Shown here: positions 9,148-18,020 of the stretch, piece after piece | Layout of the letters: the number at the start of each line of letters is the position of its first letter | Numbering within the stretch: position 1 is the stretch's first letter | DNA from: Streptomyces bluensis | Lineage (GTDB): Bacteria; Actinomycetota; Actinomycetes; Streptomycetales; Streptomycetaceae | NCBI RefSeq assembly: GCF_014650715.1 | Contig: NZ_BMVM01000014.1 | Span: forward strand, 62,001 to 126,000 | Direction of reading: 5' to 3' | DNA length: 64,000 nucleotides | Position numbers and translations under genes: made by a program | The notes under the pieces: generated by a model | What the model was told of the DNA's origin: nothing | The model's input: the letters and a program-made list of their open reading frames with translations, nothing else | Databases searched by the model: none

Positions 9148-9828
9148 TCACGTGGCAGTGTCGCCGGGCGTATCCGGTCCGGGGTCGCCCCCGGGCCGGG
9201 GCAGGACGCCCGGCGCTCCCTCTGTGGTGTCGCGAGGGGGTTCTCCGTGGGCGGGACCCTTCAGGTCCCGGCCCGCCCGCTCGCTTTCGATGAGCTCGTT
9301 CAGCCAGCGCACTTCGCGCTCCACGGACTCCATCCCGTGGCGCTGGAGCTCAAGCGTGTAGTCGTCGAGGCGCTCCCGGGTGCGCGCCAGCGAGGCGCGC
9401 ATCTTCTCCAGCCGTTCCTCCAAACGGCTGCGACGGCCTTCCAGGACGCGCATGCGCACATCACGGGAGGTCTGTCCGAAGAAGGCGAAGCGAGCCGCGA
9501 AGGTCTCGTCCTCGTATGCGTCCGGACCCGTCTGCGAGAGCAACTCCTCGAAGTGCTCCTTACCTTCTGCCGTCAACCGGTAGACGATCTTGGCCCGGCG
9601 CCCCGTGAGCGGAGCGGCGGAAGCGTCCTCCTGCGCGCCCCCTGATTCCTCGATCAACCAGCCGTTGGCGACCAGCGTCTTGAGGCAGGGGTAGAGCGAC
9701 CCGTAGCTGAAGGCTCGGAACACACCCAGTGATGTATTGAGTCGTTTGCGCAGCTCATAGCCGTGCATCGGAGATTCGCGGAGCAGCCCGAGTACGGCGA
9801 ACTCAAGGATCCCGGAACGCCGGCTCAT
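9148..9828 (-). CDS. PadR family transcriptional regulator
   Basis: A 226-residue regulator with an N-terminal winged helix typical of PadR (EFAVLGLLRESPMHGYELRKRL, then the FSYGSLYPCLKTLVANGWL recognition segment, residues 8-60). A coiled-coil C-terminal half is rich in Arg/Glu (RMRVLEGRRSRLEERLEKM). The ATG at 9828 has an excellent GGGGAGG site. A near-perfect inverted repeat at 9880-9898 just upstream is a likely autoregulatory operator. It precedes ino1 in the same direction. PadR proteins often respond to small phenolic or drug-like ligands; the ligand here is unknown. Confidence 0.9.
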   Translation of the reverse strand: MSRRSGILEFAVLGLLRESPMHGYELRKRLNTSLGVFRAFSYGSLYPCLKTLVANGWLIEESGGAQEDASAAPLTGRRAKIVYRLTAEGKEHFEELLSQTGPDAYEDETFAARFAFFGQTSRDVRMRVLEGRRSRLEERLEKMRASLARTRERLDDYTLELQRHGMESVEREVRWLNELIESERAGRDLKGPAHGEPPRDTTEGAPGVLPRPGGDPGPDTPGDTAT

Positions 9829-9879
9829 CGTCGCCTCCCCTCTGCCGCGGCCTCGCCGGCACGTCTTTATGCCGTGCTG

Positions 9880-9898
9880 ATGTATCGACTCGATACAT
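9880..9898. promoter_or_regulatory. Putative PadR operator palindrome
   Basis: ATGTATCGACTCGATACAT is symmetric apart from its central base. It has the ATGT...ACAT ends seen in PadR operators and lies 52 bp upstream of the padR start. This spacing fits autorepression; binding is inferred, not shown. Confidence 0.6.
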
Positions 9899-10041
9899 CT
9901 CGACGATAGGGCGCCCCTCCGGCTGCGACAAGAGGAGAATCGGTGAACGGGATCACATCACCGATTCGTTGCAGGCAAGTTGCCTGGTTTGGGGTGAAGT
10001 TCGGTGCTCGGAGGGTTTTGGTGGTGCGTAGTCTGTGCGCC

Positions 10042-10194
10042 ATGCACACCACCGGGAACCGAGTGACTTCCGAGCACGTCGTTGTCCTCGGTGCAGTACG
10101 GATGAATGCCAACACGACCGCATCCGTACTTCGGGGGGACAGGAAACCAGCCGCCGTTTCCAGGCGCGCACGGGTGCGCCTGCCCGAGGAGTAG
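10042..10194 (+). CDS. Possible small upstream ORF before PBP gene
   Basis: An ATG-initiated frame of 50 codons (MHTTGNRVTSEHV... to ...RVRLPEE) ends 7 nt before the PBP start. Its last codons overlap the GAGGAG ribosome site of that gene. Third-position GC is only about 72 percent, lower than the neighbouring genes, which weakens the case for coding. It could be a translated leader coupled to the PBP gene or just untranslated leader. It is hydrophilic and basic, with no domain recognised. Confidence 0.3.
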   Translation: MHTTGNRVTSEHVVVLGAVRMNANTTASVLRGDRKPAAVSRRARVRLPEE

Positions 10195-10201
10195 TCGTTC
10201 G

Positions 10202-12859
10202 ATGAGTGAGCACCGTCGCAAACCGACGCAGCCGCAGGGAGGCGGACGTGCCGCGGCCCGACGCGGCCAGTCGGCGTCCTCCGGTCGCCGCGCGGCACCG
10301 CGAGGCGCCACCGGGTCTCCTTCAGGCTCCCATGGCTTGGGAGGTGAGGACCGTCCTTACGGCGGTCGTGCCGAGGCCCGGCGGGCAGCCCAGAGAGGCG
10401 GAGCGGGTGGCCGCCGCAGAGCGGCACCCGACGGCGCGGGACGCGGTCCCGGGCGTGGCAGAGGGCGTGCCGCGCCACCGGACAGGAAGCGGATCATCGA
10501 CTACCCGCGCGCCGGGAAGTACGGCGCTGCTCGCTGGGTGCCGTCGTGGAAGCTGGTGACCGGAGCCTTCATCGGCATCTTCGGCGGTCTGCTGGCTCTA
10601 GCGGGTGTGGGGTACGCCTGGGTGAGTGTGCCGAACGTCCAGCAGACGGCGAAGGCACAGAACAACGTCTTCTACTGGGCGGACCGCTCTGAGATGGTCG
10701 CGACAGGTGGTGAGACGAACCGGCAGATCATCAACCTCTCGCAGATCCCCAAGAACATGCAGTTCGCGGTCATCTCGCAGGAGAACAAGACCTTCTACGA
10801 GGACAACGGCATCGACCCGATGGGCATCGCGCGTGCCGTACTCAACATGGCCAAGGGTGGTGAGACCCAGGGCGGCTCCACGATCACCCAGCAGTACGTG
10901 AAGAACGCGATGCTGGACGATCAGTCACAGACGATCTCCCGCAAGTTCAAGGAGCTGTTCGTCTCCATCAAGGTCGGCACCGACATGGACAAAGACGAAA
11001 TCATGGCCGGCTACCTGAACTCCGCCTACTACGGCCGCAACGCCTACGGCATCCAGGCTGCCGCGCGCGCGTACTTCGACAAGGACGCTGCCGACCTGAA
11101 CGCAGGCGAGTGTGCCTTCCTGGCGGCGACGCTCAAGGGCGCCACGTACTACGACCCCGCGGGCGCGACGTCCATCGACCCGGCAGCGACCCCCCAGGAC
11201 AACAGCAGGCGAGCCCTGCGGCAGATGCAGGACACCCTCGACAAGATGGTCGAGTACCGCCATCTGAGCGCCACGGAGCGGGCCAAGTACACCAAGCTCC
11301 CGAAGTGGAAGAACCCGCGCGCCAACAACAAGTTGAGCGGCCAGGTCGGCTACCTGGTCGACCTTGCCAAGGCCTACCTGATCAACAACGACATCGTCAG
11401 TGCCGACAAGCTTCAGCAGGGTGGGTACTCGATCTACACGACCTTTGAGAAGAAGAAGGTCGACCAACTCGAAGCCGCGGTCAAGAAGGTCCAGAAGGCG
11501 AACATCAAGCCCAAGGAGCGCCCGGAGACGGACACCCACGTCCAGTTCGGCGGGGCGTCCGTGGACCCGGCCACCGGCGCGATCAAAGCCTGCTACGGCG
11601 GTGAGAACGCGACCAAGCACTTCACCAACAACTGCGACGTGACCGGCGCCCAAGTCGGATCGACGTTCAAGCCGTTCGTCTTGGCGGCCGCCATGAAGTG
11701 GGGCGTGCGCGACAAGGACGGCGACCCGACCCAGGCGCAGGACGAACGCACGATCGCCTCTCCGAAAAGCCTGTACAGCGGTAAGAACAAGCTGAAGATC
11801 AGGACTTACGACGGGGAGATCTGGCGAAACGAGAAGGACCAGGAGTGGCTGCAGGTCAACGACGGGGACGAGTCATACGGATCGCCGCCCGACTACAAGA
11901 TTGACCTTCGTGAAGCGATGAGGGTCTCGGCCAACTCCGCGTTCGTCCAGCTCGGCATGGACGTCGGCCTGGACAAGGTGAAGGAGGCCGCTGTGGACGC
12001 GGGTCTCCTCGAAAGCAGTCTGGCCGGCACAAGCTTCCCGTCCTTCTCGATCGGCATCTCCGACCCGAGCGCGATCCGCATGGCCGGGTCGTACGCCACC
12101 TTCGCGGCCAGGGGCAAGCAGCGCGATCTGTACTCGGTCACAGAGGTCACGAACCAGGACGGCACGGTCTTCAATCACGATGACGTCGCTGAGACCAAGC
12201 AGGCCTTCACGGCACCGGTCGCCGACAACGTCACCGACGTCCTCAAAACCGTGGTAGAGGACGGAACAGGCACCAATGCCCAGCTGCCCGGTCGTGAGGT
12301 GGCGGGCAAGACCGGTACCACCGACGGTAACAAGTCCGCCTGGTTCGTCGGGTACACACCACAGCTGTCGACGGCGATTGGCATGTACCGCATGGACGAC
12401 AACGCCTCCGGCAAGGAGCGCCAGTTCCTGGAGATGTACGGGACCGGCGATCAGGAGTCGATCCACGGCGCTTCGTTCCCGTCCGAAATCTGGCACGACT
12501 ATATGGAGCAGGCACTCAAGGGTGAGCCGGCAAAGGGCTTCCCGGAGCCCGAGCCCATCGGCGTGATCGTCAACGATGATCCGGACCCGACGCCGTCCCC
12601 GACGCCGACCGAGACGGAAGAGGAGAGCCCCGAGCCCAGCCCGACGCCGAGTGAGAGCGAGGCCGAGCCGTCGCCCTCGCAGTCCGAGACCTGCAACAAC
12701 CCGTTCGACCCGACCTGCAACGACACGGGTGGCAACGACACGGGTGGGACAGACAGCGGAGGGACGGACGGCGGTTCAAGCGCCTCACCCAGCCAATCCG
12801 AGGGCAGCACGAGAGGCAATGGCAACAACGGAGGCATCTTCGCAGGCCCGAACGGCTAG
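10202..12859 (+). CDS. Class A penicillin-binding protein (transglycosylase-transpeptidase)
   Basis: A bifunctional peptidoglycan synthase of 885 residues. It has a basic, low-complexity cytoplasmic N-terminus (about 110 residues) and one membrane anchor (VTGAFIGIFGGLLALAGVGY, about residues 118-138). The GT51 transglycosylase domain follows, with catalytic Glu in ISQENKTFYEDNGID and the GGSTITQQ motif near residue 222. The transpeptidase has SxxK in GSTFKPF (about 486), SAN (about 579) and KTGTT (about 703). The extracellular tail from about 780 is Pro/Ser/Glu repeats, then a two-Cys segment and Gly/Thr-rich sequence. The ATG at 10202 has a GAGGAG site. It is the only high-molecular-weight PBP in the window. 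Confidence 0.95.
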   Translation: MSEHRRKPTQPQGGGRAAARRGQSASSGRRAAPRGATGSPSGSHGLGGEDRPYGGRAEARRAAQRGGAGGRRRAAPDGAGRGPGRGRGRAAPPDRKRIIDYPRAGKYGAARWVPSWKLVTGAFIGIFGGLLALAGVGYAWVSVPNVQQTAKAQNNVFYWADRSEMVATGGETNRQIINLSQIPKNMQFAVISQENKTFYEDNGIDPMGIARAVLNMAKGGETQGGSTITQQYVKNAMLDDQSQTISRKFKELFVSIKVGTDMDKDEIMAGYLNSAYYGRNAYGIQAAARAYFDKDAADLNAGECAFLAATLKGATYYDPAGATSIDPAATPQDNSRRALRQMQDTLDKMVEYRHLSATERAKYTKLPKWKNPRANNKLSGQVGYLVDLAKAYLINNDIVSADKLQQGGYSIYTTFEKKKVDQLEAAVKKVQKANIKPKERPETDTHVQFGGASVDPATGAIKACYGGENATKHFTNNCDVTGAQVGSTFKPFVLAAAMKWGVRDKDGDPTQAQDERTIASPKSLYSGKNKLKIRTYDGEIWRNEKDQEWLQVNDGDESYGSPPDYKIDLREAMRVSANSAFVQLGMDVGLDKVKEAAVDAGLLESSLAGTSFPSFSIGISDPSAIRMAGSYATFAARGKQRDLYSVTEVTNQDGTVFNHDDVAETKQAFTAPVADNVTDVLKTVVEDGTGTNAQLPGREVAGKTGTTDGNKSAWFVGYTPQLSTAIGMYRMDDNASGKERQFLEMYGTGDQESIHGASFPSEIWHDYMEQALKGEPAKGFPEPEPIGVIVNDDPDPTPSPTPTETEEESPEPSPTPSESEAEPSPSQSETCNNPFDPTCNDTGGNDTGGTDSGGTDGGSSASPSQSEGSTRGNGNNGGIFAGPNG

Positions 12860-12884
12860 TCGCCGCGATGATCACTATCGAGGG

Positions 12885-12900
12885 TGTTTCACGTGAAACA
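12885..12900. other. parS: parS site 3
   Basis: A perfect TGTTTCACGTGAAACA, extended to a 22-bp palindrome (12882-12903, GGG...CCC). It lies 26 nt after the PBP stop codon, where a terminator would be expected. Confidence 0.97.
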
Positions 12901-12912
12901 CCCGTCGTGAGG

Positions 12913-12928
12913 TGTTTCACGTGAAACG
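12913..12928. other. parS: parS site 4
   Basis: TGTTTCACGTGAAACG has a perfect 14-bp core with one mismatch at the last outer base. It is 28 bp (centre to centre) from site 3, the tightest pair in the window. Confidence 0.95.
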
Positions 12929-12999
12929 AGGGCCGCCGCACCCCACCGGGTACGGCGGCCCTCGGCATGTTCCTGGGTACGTACGGCAGGATGTGCGAC

Positions 13000-14499
13000 A
13001 TGCCCAGTGCAGACACGACGCGAGTGAGCGTGGACGAGCCGGAGCCGGTGCAGCCGACCAAGGAGGACGGGGTCGCCGCCAGCGGCAGCGAGCTGATCGG
13101 CGGACCCATCGGGCGGCGCGCACTGCTCGGGACGTCCTGGTGGACTCCCGTGCGGGTGGTCGCGCTGGTGGCGATCGGCATGTTCGCCCTCGGCATGGTG
13201 CAGAAGCTGCCCTGCTACGACGGTGCCTGGTTCTTCGGGGTCAGCTCCCAGTACACGCACGCGTGCTACTCGGACATCCCCCACCTCTACCAGGGACGGG
13301 GCTTTGCGGACGGGCTTGTGCCGTACTTCGACAAGCTCCCCGGCGACATGCAGTACCTGGAGTACCCGGTGCTGACCGGTGTGTTCATGGAGGTCGCCTC
13401 CTGGCTCACTCCTGGCAGCGGCAGCATCCAGCACCAGGAGCAGTGGTACTGGATGGTCAATGCCGGGATGCTCATGGTGTGCACGGCCGTCATCGCCGTC
13501 TGCACCGTACGCACTCAGCGTCGACGCCCCTGGGACGGCCTCCTGGTCGCCCTCGCGCCCGCGTTCGCATTGACGGCCACCATCAACTGGGACCTGCTCG
13601 CTGTCGCCCTGCTGGCCGCCGCGCTGCTGATGTGGTCGCGTCGGCGCCCCCTCGCCTTCGGCGTGCTGGTGGGGCTCGCCACGGCCGCGAAGTTCTATCC
13701 GTTCCTGGTTCTCGGACCGCTCTTCGTCCTGTGCTGGCGTGCGGGCAAGTGGCGGGAGTTCGGTACGGCGCTGCTCGGCGCCGTCGGCGCCTGGCTCGTC
13801 GTGAATCTTCCGGTGATGTTCCTCGCTCCGGAGGGGTGGGCCAAGTTCTACAGCTTCAGCCGTGAGCGCGGAGTCGACTTCGGCTCGATCTTCCTGATCC
13901 TTTCGCAGCGGTTCGACATCCAGATCACCGCGGAGGCGGCGAACACCTCAGCAATGATCATGATGGTGCTCGCCTGTGGGGGCATCGCCGCGCTCACGTT
14001 CACCGCTCCGCGCCGGCCGCGCCTCGCCCAGCTCGCCTTCCTGATCGTCGCGGCGTTCATCCTCACCAACAAGGTCTACTCGCCGCAGTACGTGCTCTGG
14101 CTGATCCCCCTCGCCGTGCTGGCCAGGCCGCGCTGGCGGGACTTCTTGATCTGGCAGGCGTGCGAGGTCGCGTACTTCCTCGGGATCTGGATGTACCTCG
14201 CGTACACGACCAGTGGGGACGCCCACAAGGGGCTCCCCACCGAGGGCTACCAACTCGCCATCGTCGTCCACCTGCTGGGAACGCTGTACCTGTGCGCCGT
14301 CGTCGTACGGGACGTCTACCTGCCGGAGCGTGACGTGGTGCGCCGGGCCGGCGACGACGATCCGGCGGGCGGCGTACTGGACGGCGCGGAGGATGTCTTC
14401 GTCCTCGGTGTGGCGGCCCGTCCCCCAAGGCCTGCGGCGCACCTCGAAGGGCCGCATGTCGAGTGGGGCAGCCACGGCACCGGTGGGAGTTCGCCCTGA
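13000..14499 (+). CDS. GT87-like polyprenol-dependent glycosyltransferase (membrane protein)
   Basis: A 499-residue integral membrane protein with about ten helices. It resembles DUF2029/GT87 mannosyltransferase-type proteins of actinobacteria, which use polyprenyl-phosphate sugars outside the membrane. The evidence is an acidic-rich extracytoplasmic loop after helix 1 (CYDGAWFFG...YLEYPVLTG) and later the NWDLLAVALLAAALL and KFYPFLVLGPL segments common in the family. The acceptor is unknown. The ATG at 13000 was chosen because AGG lies 9 nt upstream and nearby ATGs lack a site. The next gene is convergent and separated by a strong hairpin. Confidence 0.72.
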   Translation: MPSADTTRVSVDEPEPVQPTKEDGVAASGSELIGGPIGRRALLGTSWWTPVRVVALVAIGMFALGMVQKLPCYDGAWFFGVSSQYTHACYSDIPHLYQGRGFADGLVPYFDKLPGDMQYLEYPVLTGVFMEVASWLTPGSGSIQHQEQWYWMVNAGMLMVCTAVIAVCTVRTQRRRPWDGLLVALAPAFALTATINWDLLAVALLAAALLMWSRRRPLAFGVLVGLATAAKFYPFLVLGPLFVLCWRAGKWREFGTALLGAVGAWLVVNLPVMFLAPEGWAKFYSFSRERGVDFGSIFLILSQRFDIQITAEAANTSAMIMMVLACGGIAALTFTAPRRPRLAQLAFLIVAAFILTNKVYSPQYVLWLIPLAVLARPRWRDFLIWQACEVAYFLGIWMYLAYTTSGDAHKGLPTEGYQLAIVVHLLGTLYLCAVVVRDVYLPERDVVRRAGDDDPAGGVLDGAEDVFVLGVAARPPRPAAHLEGPHVEWGSHGTGGSSP

Positions 14500-14521
14500 G
14501 CGAACAGGGCGGAGGGAAGGT

Positions 14522-14564
14522 ACTCAGAAGGCCGTACACGGGATCCGTGTACGGCCTTCTGAGT
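14522..14564. terminator. Bidirectional terminator hairpin
   Basis: A perfect 20-bp stem (first arm ACTCAGAAGGCCGTACACGG) closes a 3-nt loop. It lies between two convergent genes. No U-run follows, as is usual for Streptomyces terminators. Confidence 0.85.
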
Positions 14565-14615
14565 GCTGAGGGGCGATCCGGCGGGCGAGGCTCCGCTCGG
14601 CCCGGTGACCGCCGG

Positions 14616-15647
14616 TCAGCGGTCGACGATCCGGTCGAACTGCGTGGTGGTGTGCCGCAGGTGGGCCACCAACTCCTCGCCGACCTTCGGCTCCGGGGCG
14701 TCCGCGGGCACGAAAAGGATCGACACCTGCATGTGCGGCGGCTCCGCGAACCAGCGCTGCTTGCCGCCCCAGACGAACGGAGAAAGGTTCCGGTTGACCG
14801 TGGCGAGGCCGGCGCGGGCGACGCCCTTGGCGCGCGGCATGACGCCGTGCAGCGCCTTCGGGGCCTCCAGACCCACCCCGTGCGACGTACCGCCCGCCAC
14901 GACCACCAGGAAGCCGTCGGAGGCCGCCTTCTGCTGGCGGTAGCCGAAGCGGTCGCCCTTGGAGACCCGGGTGACGTCCAGGACGGCGCCCCGGTACTCG
15001 GTCGCCTCGTGGTCCCCCAGCCACAGCCGCGTGCCGATGCGGGCGCGGAAGCGGGTCTGCGGGAACTGCTGCTGCAGACGGACGAGTTCCGCGGCCTTGA
15101 GGTGGCTGACGAACATGGTGTGGAGCGGCAGGCGGGCCGCGCGCAGGCGATCCATCCAGCCGATGACCTCCTCGACGGCGTCGGATCCGTCGGTGCGGTC
15201 CAGCGGCAGGTGGAGGGCGAACCCCTCCAGGCGAACGTTCTCTATGGCGGCGTGGAGCTGGGGCAGGTCCTGCTCGCTCACGCCGTGCCGCTTCATCGAG
15301 GACATGACCTCGATGACCACGCGGGCGCCCACGAGGCCGTACACGCCGTCCACGGATGACACGGAGCGGATGACGCGGTCGGGCAGCGGCACCGGCTCCT
15401 CGCCCCGCCGGAACGGCGTGAGCACCAGCAGGTCGCCGCTGAACCAGTCCTTGATCCGGGCGGCCTCGTATGTGGTGCCGATGGCGAGGATGTCCGATCC
15501 GAGGCGTGTGGCCTCCTCGGCCAGCCGCTCGTGGCCGAAGCCGTAGCCGTTGCCCTTGCAGACGGGGACGAGCCCCGGGAACTGCTCCTGCACGTGCTTG
15601 TGGTGTGCCCGCCAGCGCGCGGTGTCGACGTAGAGCGTGAGCGCCAT
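14616..15647 (-). CDS. Alanine racemase-like PLP protein
   Basis: A 343-residue protein with the fold-type III PLP barrel of alanine racemases. The cofactor Lys is in VPVCKGNGYGFGHERL (about residues 28-43; canonical Alr has KANAYGHG). A C-terminal beta-domain contains VSKGDRFGYRQQ. It is shorter than typical Alr (about 370-390) and the C-terminal active-site loop looks diverged, so the substrate is uncertain. It lies 98 nt downstream of femX on the same strand, and a role in cell-wall amino acid or branch formation is an inference from that pairing. The ATG at 15647 was chosen as the first in-frame Met before homology. Confidence 0.75.
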   Translation of the reverse strand: MALTLYVDTARWRAHHKHVQEQFPGLVPVCKGNGYGFGHERLAEEATRLGSDILAIGTTYEAARIKDWFSGDLLVLTPFRRGEEPVPLPDRVIRSVSSVDGVYGLVGARVVIEVMSSMKRHGVSEQDLPQLHAAIENVRLEGFALHLPLDRTDGSDAVEEVIGWMDRLRAARLPLHTMFVSHLKAAELVRLQQQFPQTRFRARIGTRLWLGDHEATEYRGAVLDVTRVSKGDRFGYRQQKAASDGFLVVVAGGTSHGVGLEAPKALHGVMPRAKGVARAGLATVNRNLSPFVWGGKQRWFAEPPHMQVSILFVPADAPEPKVGEELVAHLRHTTTQFDRIVDR

Positions 15648-15745
15648 GGCCGGTCCCGGAACCTTTCTCGTGGCTGCGGTGTATCAGAGGTATGAAGCGC
15701 AATTGTGATGCATCCGCCGGACCGGCGGGGCGATACCGGACCGCG

Positions 15746-16864
15746 TCACCGGCGCGACATGTAGATGTCGAGCGCCTTGTGGAGCAGCTTGTTGAGCGGG
15801 AAGTCCCACTCACCCAGGTATTCGGCGGCCTGCCCGCCCGTCCCCACCTTGAACTGGATCAGGCCGAAAAGGTGGTCCGTCTCGTCCAGCGAGTCGGAGA
15901 TGCCGCGCAGGTCGTAGACGGTCGCACCGAGGGCGTAGGCGTCACGCAGCATCCGCCACTGCATCGCGTTCGAGGGCCGGACCTCCCGCCCGATGTTGTC
16001 CGAGGCGCCGTACGAGTACCAGACGTGTCCACCGACGACCAGCATCGTCGCCGCCGACAGGTTCACGCCGTTGTGCCGGGCGAAGTACAGCCGCATGCGG
16101 TTGGGGTCCTCCGTGTTGAGTGCCGTCCACATGCGCTGGAAGTACGACAGCGGGCGGGGCCGGAAGCGGTCGCGCACGGCCGTGATCTCGTACAGCCGCT
16201 GCCACTCCTCCAGGTCGTGGTAGCCGCCCTGGACGACCTCGACCCCCGCCTTCTCCGCCTTCTTGATGTTGCGCCGCCACAGCTGGTTGAAGTTCTTGTG
16301 GACCTCTTCCAGAGAGCGGTTCGCGAGCGGCACCTGGTAGACATAGCGGGGCTGGACGTCACCGAAGCCGGCCCCTCCGTCCTCGCCCTGCTGCCAGCCC
16401 ATACGGCGCAGCTTGTCGGCGACCTCGAAGGCACGCGGCTCGATGAAGTCGGCCTCGATGTCGCGCAGGCGCTTCACGTCCGGGTCCTGGATGCCCTTCT
16501 TGATGGACGCGGCCTCCCAGCGCCGAATGATCACCGGCGGGCCCATCTTCACGGAGAAGGCGCCCTGCTGCTTGAGGTGCGCGAGCATCGGTTCCAGCCA
16601 GTCGACCAGGTTCGGCGCGAACCAGTTGATCACCGGGCCCTCGGGCAGATAGGCGAGATAGCGCTTGATCTTGGGCAGCTGCCGGTACAGGACGAGGCCG
16701 GCCCCGACCATCTCGCCCGTCTTGTCGAACCAGCCGAGGCTCTCGGAGCGCCACTCCGCCTTGACGTCGGCCCAGGCCGGGACCTGCATGTGGCTCGCCG
16801 CCGGCAGGCTCTGGATGTATGCCAGATGCTGCTCTCGGCTGATCGTCCTCAGGGTCAGGCTCAT
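15746..16864 (-). CDS. femX: FemX-type peptidoglycan aminoacyltransferase
   Basis: FemX adds the single Gly branch to LL-diaminopimelate of lipid-linked peptidoglycan precursor, using glycyl-tRNA; the S. coelicolor orthologue is reported to be essential. The 372-residue product has the tandem GNAT-like FemAB fold, with no predicted membrane helix. Recognisable segments include LAYLPEGPVINWF, KNFNQLWRRNIKKAEKAGVEV and the C-terminal YDLRGISDSLDETDHLFGLIQFK, the conserved FemABX ending. It is upstream of the alanine racemase-like gene, likely as a two-gene unit. Confidence 0.9.
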   Translation of the reverse strand: MSLTLRTISREQHLAYIQSLPAASHMQVPAWADVKAEWRSESLGWFDKTGEMVGAGLVLYRQLPKIKRYLAYLPEGPVINWFAPNLVDWLEPMLAHLKQQGAFSVKMGPPVIIRRWEAASIKKGIQDPDVKRLRDIEADFIEPRAFEVADKLRRMGWQQGEDGGAGFGDVQPRYVYQVPLANRSLEEVHKNFNQLWRRNIKKAEKAGVEVVQGGYHDLEEWQRLYEITAVRDRFRPRPLSYFQRMWTALNTEDPNRMRLYFARHNGVNLSAATMLVVGGHVWYSYGASDNIGREVRPSNAMQWRMLRDAYALGATVYDLRGISDSLDETDHLFGLIQFKVGTGGQAAEYLGEWDFPLNKLLHKALDIYMSRR

Positions 16865-17018
16865 TCGGGGCGCTCCTCGGGCTGGTGTGTCCCCATGGGT
16901 ACAGGGGCTCCGGCTCTCGCGCCGAAGCCTACTGCGCCCTGCGAGCGCGCCGTCTGGCCGTATGCAACCCGGGCTCCGACCGGTGCGTGGCCGGGGCGCC
17001 GCGAGGTGTGGTTCGGCC

Positions 17019-17061
17019 GGCTGACGGGTCGTCGGGGGAGTCCCCCGACGACCCGTCAGCC
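17019..17061. terminator. Terminator hairpin
   Basis: A near-continuous palindrome with 21-bp arms around a single central base (first arm starts GGCTGACGGGTCGTCGGGGG). It begins 13 nt beyond the stop of the small membrane-protein gene that it probably terminates. Confidence 0.8.
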
Positions 17062-17073
17062 GCCGCGACGAGT

Positions 17074-17388
17074 TCAGCCGATGAGCCCGCCGAAGAGGCC
17101 GCCATGTGCCATGCCGAGGAAGAAACCGACCGCCGAGGCACCGAGACCGAGGATCAGGCCGAAGCGCTCACGGGTCGTCTCCGAGATGAACTGTCCGTAC
17201 GCTCCGGTCAGGATCCCCACCAGACCTGTCCAGGAACTGAGCAGGTGCAGGTGGTCGAACATCGCCGTGACGAGGGAGACCACCCCGAGCACGAGCGTCA
17301 CGGCGACCAGGGTGTCCTGCACGGGGTGGGGCTTGTGATCGGTGGCGAACAGGGATCCGGCGATGTTGGGTCGCATTGTCTGTGCCAT
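17074..17388 (-). CDS. Small four-helix membrane protein
   Basis: A 104-residue hydrophobic protein with about three to four helices (LVAVTLVLGVVSLVTAMF, WTGLVGILTGAYGQFI, FGLILGLGASAVGFFLGMA). The family is conserved in Streptomyces but its function is unknown. The ATG at 17388 has a perfect AGGAGGTG site. It is divergent from the rpsF operon and shares the intergenic region with that promoter. Confidence 0.8.
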   Translation of the reverse strand: MAQTMRPNIAGSLFATDHKPHPVQDTLVAVTLVLGVVSLVTAMFDHLHLLSSWTGLVGILTGAYGQFISETTRERFGLILGLGASAVGFFLGMAHGGLFGGLIG

Positions 17389-17652
17389 GGGGCACCTCCT
17401 GCGGAAGGCGGCGCATCGTAGCGCCTTACTCACCCGATCCGTACAGATTGACGGTCCCCGCCGCCTGATTTCAACCGGAAGCGGGGGTGCGGGTACTCTG
17501 GACCGTCTGCACCGGTGTCTGCCCAGGCCACGACGGGGAATCTCAACCGGGACCCCCGATTGTCAGTGGCGGCCGATACCGTTGCGTACGCATCACAACC
17601 CTCCTGCCACGGAACGACCGTGGCCGCTGAGTCCAAAGGAGGTGGGTTCCAC
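17389..17652. promoter_or_regulatory. Promoter and leader region of rpsF operon
   Basis: This 264-bp divergent region carries the rpsF leader. A candidate sigma-70-type promoter has a TTCAAC -35-like box near 17471 and TACTCT about 18 nt downstream; a TTGACG near 17448 is an alternative. These are pattern matches only. No attenuator or ribosomal-protein-binding structure could be established by eye. Confidence 0.35.
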
Positions 17653-17943
17653 ATGCGTCACTACGAGGTGATGGTCATCCTCGACCCCGATCTGGAGGAG
17701 CGCTCTGTCGCCCCCCTGATCGAGAACTTCCTCTCCGTGGTCCGCGAGGGCAACGGCAAGGTGGAGAAGGTCGACACCTGGGGCCGTCGTCGTCTCGCGT
17801 ACGAGATCAAGAAGAAGCCCGAGGGGATCTACTCGGTCATCGACCTGCAGGCCGAGCCTGCGGTCGTCAAGGAGCTCGACCGCCAGATGAACCTGAACGA
17901 GTCGGTCCTCCGGACCAAGGTCCTCCGCCCCGAGACCCACTGA
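17653..17943 (+). CDS. rpsF: 30S ribosomal protein S6
   Basis: S6 is a 96-residue central-domain component of the 30S subunit that pairs with S18. The N-terminal MRHYEVMVILDPDLEE and KKPEGIYSVIDLQ segments are typical. The ATG at 17653 has a strong AAAGGAGGTG site. It is the first gene of rpsF-ssb-rpsR-rplI, where translation and replication genes are co-expressed. Some bacterial S6-S18 pairs bind the operon leader; this was not assessed here. Confidence 0.98.
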   Translation: MRHYEVMVILDPDLEERSVAPLIENFLSVVREGNGKVEKVDTWGRRRLAYEIKKKPEGIYSVIDLQAEPAVVKELDRQMNLNESVLRTKVLRPETH

Positions 17944-18020
17944 GCACTCCCGCTCAGCTGATCTCGGGAATCGAGTAGCAGCACAAGCAGCCAGCAGCAA
18001 ACCCGCCGAGAGGTTCCCCC

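Larger units (their letters stand above)
9829..10201. promoter_or_regulatory. Divergent intergenic region between padR and PBP genes
   Basis: This 373-bp segment must hold the promoters of the divergent padR and PBP genes. It contains the padR palindrome (9880-9898) and a possible 50-codon upstream reading frame (10042-10194). No other RNA or gene was recognised. Confidence 0.5.

Noticed and set aside
7898..9361. Long plus-strand open frame over ino1
   Set aside because: Antisense to ino1 and the PadR gene; no recognisable domain and no ribosome site.
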